Shown here piece after piece: positions 58,990 to 64,000 of a stretch of 64,000 nt of DNA. The stretch is from Capitulum mitella. Its lineage: Eukaryota; Arthropoda; Thecostraca; Pollicipedomorpha; Pollicipedidae. The position numbers and the translations under genes were made by a program. The notes under the pieces were generated by a model. That model worked only from the letters and a program-made list of their open reading frames with translations. It was not told where the DNA came from and did not search any database. Numbering within the stretch: the first letter of the stretch is position 1; each line of letters begins with the position of its first letter. Where the stretch lies: assembly GCA_030062745.1 (NCBI GenBank), contig CP099846.1, forward strand, positions 22,509,201-22,573,200, given 5' to 3'.

Positions 58990-59107
58990 AAGTTATAACT
59001 CGACGCTCACTAACAAAGCTCTTAGAGACTATCACACGAGAACGAAATCATTATCTCAAGCACTTGCCAAAGCGGCTTTGCCTGTCCCGCACACACACAT
59101 AATGTAA
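58990..59107 (-). mobile_element. Penelope-like 5' fragment
   Basis: TATAACTCGACGCTCACTAA through CACACACATAATGTAATAATG is nearly identical to 53928-54045, which flanks the Penelope-like element. It is a dispersed partial copy. Confidence 0.7.
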
Positions 59108-59214
59108 TAATGCTAGCACCAAACCTCTGACATAATGGACTACGGGCGTAGCCAGGATTCCGCCTAAGGGGGGGGGGGAATCGGATCAAGGGGCCCTCGT
59201 AATCAATGGGAGCC

Positions 59215-60870
59215 CTCGCCAAGGGCGGATCCAGGATTTCGCCAAGGCGAGGGGAGGTGGAGGTGGAGGGTGAAGGCGCTGCCGTGCCAGGATCTTCTAG
59301 TGGTCTCAGGTTCCTTTTACAATTTCACGTGTCCCGCGGAACGTCTCAGGCGCTCCTTTGGCAGTTTCAGGGGCACCTCGGACAGTCTCAGGGGCCCATC
59401 TGGCAGTTTCAGGGACGCTTAAGCCATCTCGGGCTGTCTCCTGTCATCCCTGGAACGTTTTTACCGTCTAATGAGTCCCTCAGACACTAAAAAGGGACCT
59501 CTGTAAGTCTCTCTGCCGTGACAGGGGCGCCTCTTGCAATCGTCGAAGTCCTCTGGTCGTTTCAGGAGCAGTGTGGACGTCTCAAGTTCTTGTAGTTTCA
59601 GGGGCCCCTCTGGTCGTCTCAGGGGCCGTTATTGCTAGAGACTCCTAGTTAGCAGTCTCAAAGGTCTCTCTCTAGCAGTCTCAGTGGACCCCCTGCGGTC
59701 CTGGGTACCTCTCTTATCGTCGCTGGGAAACATTTTTGCCATCTCAGAGGCTCTGTGACGGTTGCAAAAGACCTTTTGGCAATTTCAGGACCCCTGTGCA
59801 GTTTCGTAGACCCTGTGAACGTCTCCGGTGATCCCCATGGCTGCATCAGGGGTCTTACTCTGTTACGTGAAGTATATCTGGCAGGCTTTTAGGCCCTTCT
59901 AGCTGTAACAACTCTAGCCGTTTTGTTGGAGCTTCAGGGGCCTCACTGGCAGTCTCAGGGGGTCTTTGCTCGTGCCAGGAGCCCGCTTATTACATTCGGG
60001 GACACTCTGGCCGTCCAGTGCCCCCATGAGACCCAAATACCGTCTCAGAGGCCCTCCTATCGTCATTGTCTCGCAGGGGTCCAGCGACCTTTTTGGCGGT
60101 CTCAGGGGTCATCTGCGGTGTACAGACCCGTTTTGCCGTCTCAGAAACCACCTGACCTTCCCGGGGGCCCCTGACAGCATCAAGAACCCCCAAGGTTTCA
60201 AAAAGGCCAGTGTAGCCCATTTGTTGATCCTCTCGAGGTTGAGTAGGTCGCCGACGAAACCTCGTTCAGGGGGTCCCTCTGGTTGATCAGGGTCTCCTTA
60301 TGCCGTGCCAGGCACGGCATAAGGAGACCCTCTAAAATTCCTTCCGTCTCAGGTGCCTCTCTGGCAATGTAGCGGTCTCATGGACCCTTTGCCGCGATTG
60401 GAGCCCCTTGCGGTCCCTGGGGCCCTCTAAGAGTTTCAAGGACCTTTCTTTCTATCTTATGGGCCATCTTACATTGTCAGGATCTCATCAACCCTTCCGG
60501 AGGCCCTCTGACTACATCAAGAACCTTCGGCTTCTTCATTCACAGGCGCCCCCTAGGGACTCAGTCCTCATTTGGGCCGTCTCAGAGCCCCATCGGTCAT
60601 CTGGCGGTCTCGGGAACACTCTGCCGTGTTGGGACCCTGCTGTGGTCTTAGAGGCCCTTTGAGAGCTTCAGGGACCCTCCATGCGTCTCAGAGGTTATCT
60701 AGCCCTCCAGGAGGCCTCTCTCGCTGCACCAAGAGCCCGTCAGGTTCTTATAGAGACCCCGTGAAGCTCATACGGGGCCCTTTCGAGACTCCTTTTAAGT
60801 CTGGCAGGGGCCCTTCTCAGATCTAAGGGCGATCACCCCAATTGCTCCCTCTTTGGATCTGCGCCTGGCC
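59215..60870. repeat. degenerate minisatellite with GGCAGTCTCAGGGGCCCC units
   Basis: Variants of TCTGGCAGTTTCAGGGGCCC recur roughly every 25-35 bp over about 1.6 kb. Spacing and sequence drift strongly towards the right end. No coding content. Confidence 0.65.
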
Positions 60871-61183
60871 TTCGTAATCAGTGGGGCCCCATATGGTTAA
60901 AATTACTGTCGGTTTGTAAAGGTACCTCGCCGAAGTGTAAACGGACCCCATGCCCGCATGTAAAGACGTTCCTGCCGACCTGGCGGGTGCCTCTTACTGG
61001 TCGGCAATGGCATCTGTGCAGAAAAGTAGGGACTCCTGAATGATCTTTTAGGGGCCCCTGTTGGCCAGGGGGGGTCACTGCCTGTCTGTAGAGGGCAACC
61101 TATCTGTCTGTAATTTGCCCCTGTCGACCTCTGGAGGCAGGGTCCTTTCGTCCTTTCGCTTACGTCACGACACTGGGGTTCCC

Positions 61184-61993
61184 TTCCCGACACACCTACA
61201 CCATCAATGGCAGCATCTTCCCTGGTTGGTGACTCCTTTGCAGAGTATCTTCTGTCCTCGCATATGCCTTTTGGCAGGTATGTATATGTCGGGGGGCCCA
61301 CTTACCTTCCTCAGGGACACCTTTCAGGGGGCATCCCGCTACTTGCTAGAGTGGTCTTTGCCCGGGGTCAGGGGACTCTGCGGTGGAGTGGATTTGCCTT
61401 TCTCAGCCAGGGGGCCCATTTAGGCAAATGCCAGGAGGGCCCTTCGTGGGCCCTTCCCGACACACCGACACTATCTATGCCAGGACCTTTGCTGGCTGGA
61501 GGCTCCTTCGCGGAGCATCCTTTCCTGAACTCGCATATACCTTTTGCCAGGTATATGCCGGGGGCCGATTTACCTTCCCCCTGAAAACCTTTCAGGGGGC
61601 ATCCCGCTATCTGCCAGAGGGGTCTTTGGCTAGGGTCTGGGGGACCGTTGCGGCGGAATGGAGTTACCTTTCCCAGCCAAGGGGCCCCTTTAGGCAAATG
61701 CCAGGAGGACCCTTCGTGGGCTATTCCCGACACACCGACACCATCCCATGGTAGGAGGGACTTTCCTGGCTGGCGGCTCCTTTGCAGAGGAGTATCCTTT
61801 CCGGTACTCGCTTTTTGAAAGGTACATGACGGTGTACCCACCGACCTTTCCTGGTCAGAGGGCATCCTGATATCCGTCAAAGGTTTTTTTTGTCTGGGGT
61901 CTGGAGGCCCTCTGCGAGAAATGGATTTGTCTTTCCCGGCCTGAGGGCTCCCTTAGACCAATGCCAGGGATCCCTCGCAAAATTGGGGTCCCA
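61184..61993. repeat. 270-bp tandem satellite, three units
   Basis: TTCCCGACACACC(T/G)ACAC begins at 61184, 61454 and 61724, exactly 270 bp apart. Shared phrases include GCAAATGCCAGGAGGGCCC and TTTCAGGGGGCATCCCGCTA. A weaker, more diverged region precedes it from about 60880. Open frames of up to 170 codons across it only reflect the repeat. Confidence 0.85.
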
Positions 61994-64000
61994 GGCCCCC
62001 TAGGACCCCCTGGCTATGCCACTGTTTCCTTTGGCAGAATATATATGATCACTATTACGAATTCCTGCGAAATCGTTATATACGTAGTGAAGACCGCTTG
62101 GCTCAGGGGACCATGGCCCCCATGCCCCCTGGCTGCGTCCCTGGAAAGCATAGGGTCCCAGCCTTGCCGTAGACATGTCGTTAGGTAGTAATGATAATGA
62201 TGATATTAAAAACACTTGTGACTTGCACAGTAATTTATCAAATGTGGATTACCACAACCAAGAAAATGAAATATGTTCTATCTTCATCAACTGCTCCATG
62301 TTTTGAAATCGCAATGTGTTGGGTTGCATGCGATTTTTTTTTTTTTGGTGGGTGTCTCAGAGAGAGAGGGCAGGACATTGCATGGTGTTGAGAAACTAGC
62401 TGTTGATTTTGCTGTGGCTTGAGATAGTCAAATACGAGCAGTATGTTGCAGTGTTGCCACCCATGTCTTCTGGGGGGACAAATGGTTATTCCCCCTCCCC
62501 CAGTCGCGATAGGGGAGACATGGCTGAGATGGCCCCTGCATCCGCCAGTGCTTTCCGCATCTCTGATCATTTCGACATCAGTTCGAAAAATGACCCATCG
62601 ACTAACATATGTTGCATCACATCGAGTCCGGGACGTAGCGACGAATCGTGATGGAGATCCACCTTACTTGCACAAGTTTATGTAGCACAGGGGTACCAGA
62701 CGTTAAGAAAGTGGCGTTCGCATGGACCAATTCTCCTCTTAACCTTTTCTTTATGCGCCTTGCGATGGCCGCTCTCCCTCTTGCCATTTCCTCCACAATC
62801 TCATTTTCGATCATCTCGCGCAGATCCTAGGCCGTAATCACGCCCTGGGCAGAGTTTTAACGTGGATGCGGTTCAACTGCGATTGGAATATTGGTCATCC
62901 CGTTACCGCGTATTGGCTACGAAGACTCGGTGGCATGGTTGTCGTCGTTATTGAGCCTCACTTCGATTCCACTATCTGTATATCGAGACCCGTTGGTCGG
63001 CTCCCCAAATTTTGACAGGGCCTGTTCCATCTGGAAACAGACGAATAGGAACGGGTTTGCCCTCACTGTCCAGCTTGGAAGATCGTGTAAAAAAAAATAC
63101 TGAGGAAGTTGATCTGGTGCTCCAGCTCTGTCACACAGAATCACGTGTCCGGCCCTCGGTTGTTGAGAGCCAGGAAACGCTAATGCTGGGTTTTTGTGGT
63201 AGTATGTCCATGTGATATGGGACTGGGTTCGGCACCAGGGCTTCCCACCCAACTCGGAGCCCAACTGGGGGACACCCGGCCCTAGAAAAGGTGGGACGCT
63301 AAACGCCAGGGCTAATCCGGTGCTATACGGGGCAGGCGGTGCCTTCTACCCGGCCAAGTGGAACCGGAGAGACCCCTCGCTGTCCTGACGGGGTTCCAGC
63401 GCCGCCTAACCCCGGCCGGCCGGGCCAAAAGAACCCTCACAAAGCCAGATTCGACGGCCCGAGGCGACCAGCCACTTGGTCCGCATTGGGCCACACAAAC
63501 CCGCGCGCTCCTCCGTGATATTAGGACCAAAGAGGCCCTCTGGTACAACTAAAACCGTTCGTCGAGGGGCCTCAGCCTTCAGGACTCCGTCAACCGCGGG
63601 GGGGGGGGGTGAGCCGAGAGAACGCGGTTACACCAATAAAAACCGAGAGCTGGCCGACTGGCAGGATTGCTAGGCCTGAGCAGTCATGAGGAAGCAGAGT
63701 TGCTTGCTACCAAAGGCGAGGTGACAGGTGAATAAGAGGCCCAGCTATAGGACAACCCGGGGGTTCATCACGCCCCACACCTACAGTGGTATTCTGCGGA
63801 AAAAGCTGGTATCCGAGAGGGCGCTGCTCCACGACACCAGCCAAAGTCAGAGTCATTGCATGGACGTACTGTTTGGTATCACTTTTCTAAAAGACTCGCG
63901 CGTACTAAGGCTACTAAATAAGTGCACGTATCTCAGGCAGTGGCAGTGATCAATGGTCTAACTGTCAATTGTGGAGGTCACGTAGACTCATAATGTTGCA
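61994..64000. other. unassigned DNA at the window end
   Basis: No supported gene. A minus-strand frame at 62617-62814 (EIVEEMARGRAAIARRIKKR) reads like a basic helix but matches no family I know. From about 63230 to 63720 the sequence is GC-rich with G- and C-runs and resembles a retroelement leader, but I see no encoded protein to prove it. Confidence 0.4.

Noticed and set aside
61368..61880. 170-codon minus-strand frame
   Set aside because: It spans the 270-bp satellite; the period is a multiple of three, which keeps a frame open without coding.
62891..63720. GC-rich stretch resembling a retroelement leader
   Set aside because: No encoded protein, terminal repeat or poly-A tail is visible, so the family cannot be supported.
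1..64000. CRISPR arrays, bacterial operons or viral genes
   Set aside because: No regular repeat-spacer pattern, no closely packed genes with ribosome binding sites, and no viral structural or replication genes are seen. Tandem repeats here have drifting units without unique spacers.

Overview
This window looks like nuclear DNA of an invertebrate animal, most likely an arthropod and perhaps a chelicerate such as a tick or mite. Genes are split by phase-consistent introns with GT-AG borders, and mobile DNA is dense: mariner, hAT, Penelope-like, LINE and many TTAA-flanked elements. There are long (TA)n tracts and short interstitial TTAGG runs. The one clearly recognisable host gene belongs to a sphingolipid enzyme family known from invertebrates. 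The species is not determined by the sequence, and no prokaryotic feature, rRNA or CRISPR array is visible.

Layout. 1-5.7 kb: unassigned DNA, an inverted pair of minisatellite arrays around a TTAGG run, then two head-to-head TTAA elements (3226-5664). 6.0-7.5 kb: decayed THAP-domain gene. 9.7-10.3 kb: CpG island with a possible exon. 11.26-12.42 kb: another TTAA element. 17.68-21.39 kb: decayed hAT transposon with a BED finger remnant. 23.5-24.5 kb: degenerate minisatellite. 25.4-26.5 kb: LINE ORF1 remnant. 26.9-27.7 kb: truncated TTAA element. 30.19-47.36 kb: a seven-exon gene on the minus strand, assembled here by hand, that encodes a 400-residue ceramide phosphoethanolamine synthase-like protein. 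Its large introns hold nested TTAA elements and a nearly intact mariner. 47.6-50.6 kb: a TTAA element split by another. 50.7-52.8 kb: a block almost free of CpG, leading to a small candidate gene at 52.7-53.2 kb. 53.9-56.7 kb: Penelope-like retroelements. 56.7-62.0 kb: three different degenerate tandem-repeat arrays. 62.0-64.0 kb: unassigned.

How it fits together. The host coding content is small: one convincing gene (CPES-like), one weak candidate and one pseudogene. The main organising feature is a group of ~1.0-1.2 kb non-coding elements that begin TTAACCC and are flanked by TTAA, as piggyBac-type elements are. They insert repeatedly into one another and abut at shared TTAA sites. Several carry dense AGGTCA/TGACCT motifs resembling nuclear-receptor half-sites. 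Exon borders, element ends and motif positions were read by eye; family assignments rest on motif recognition without any database search.
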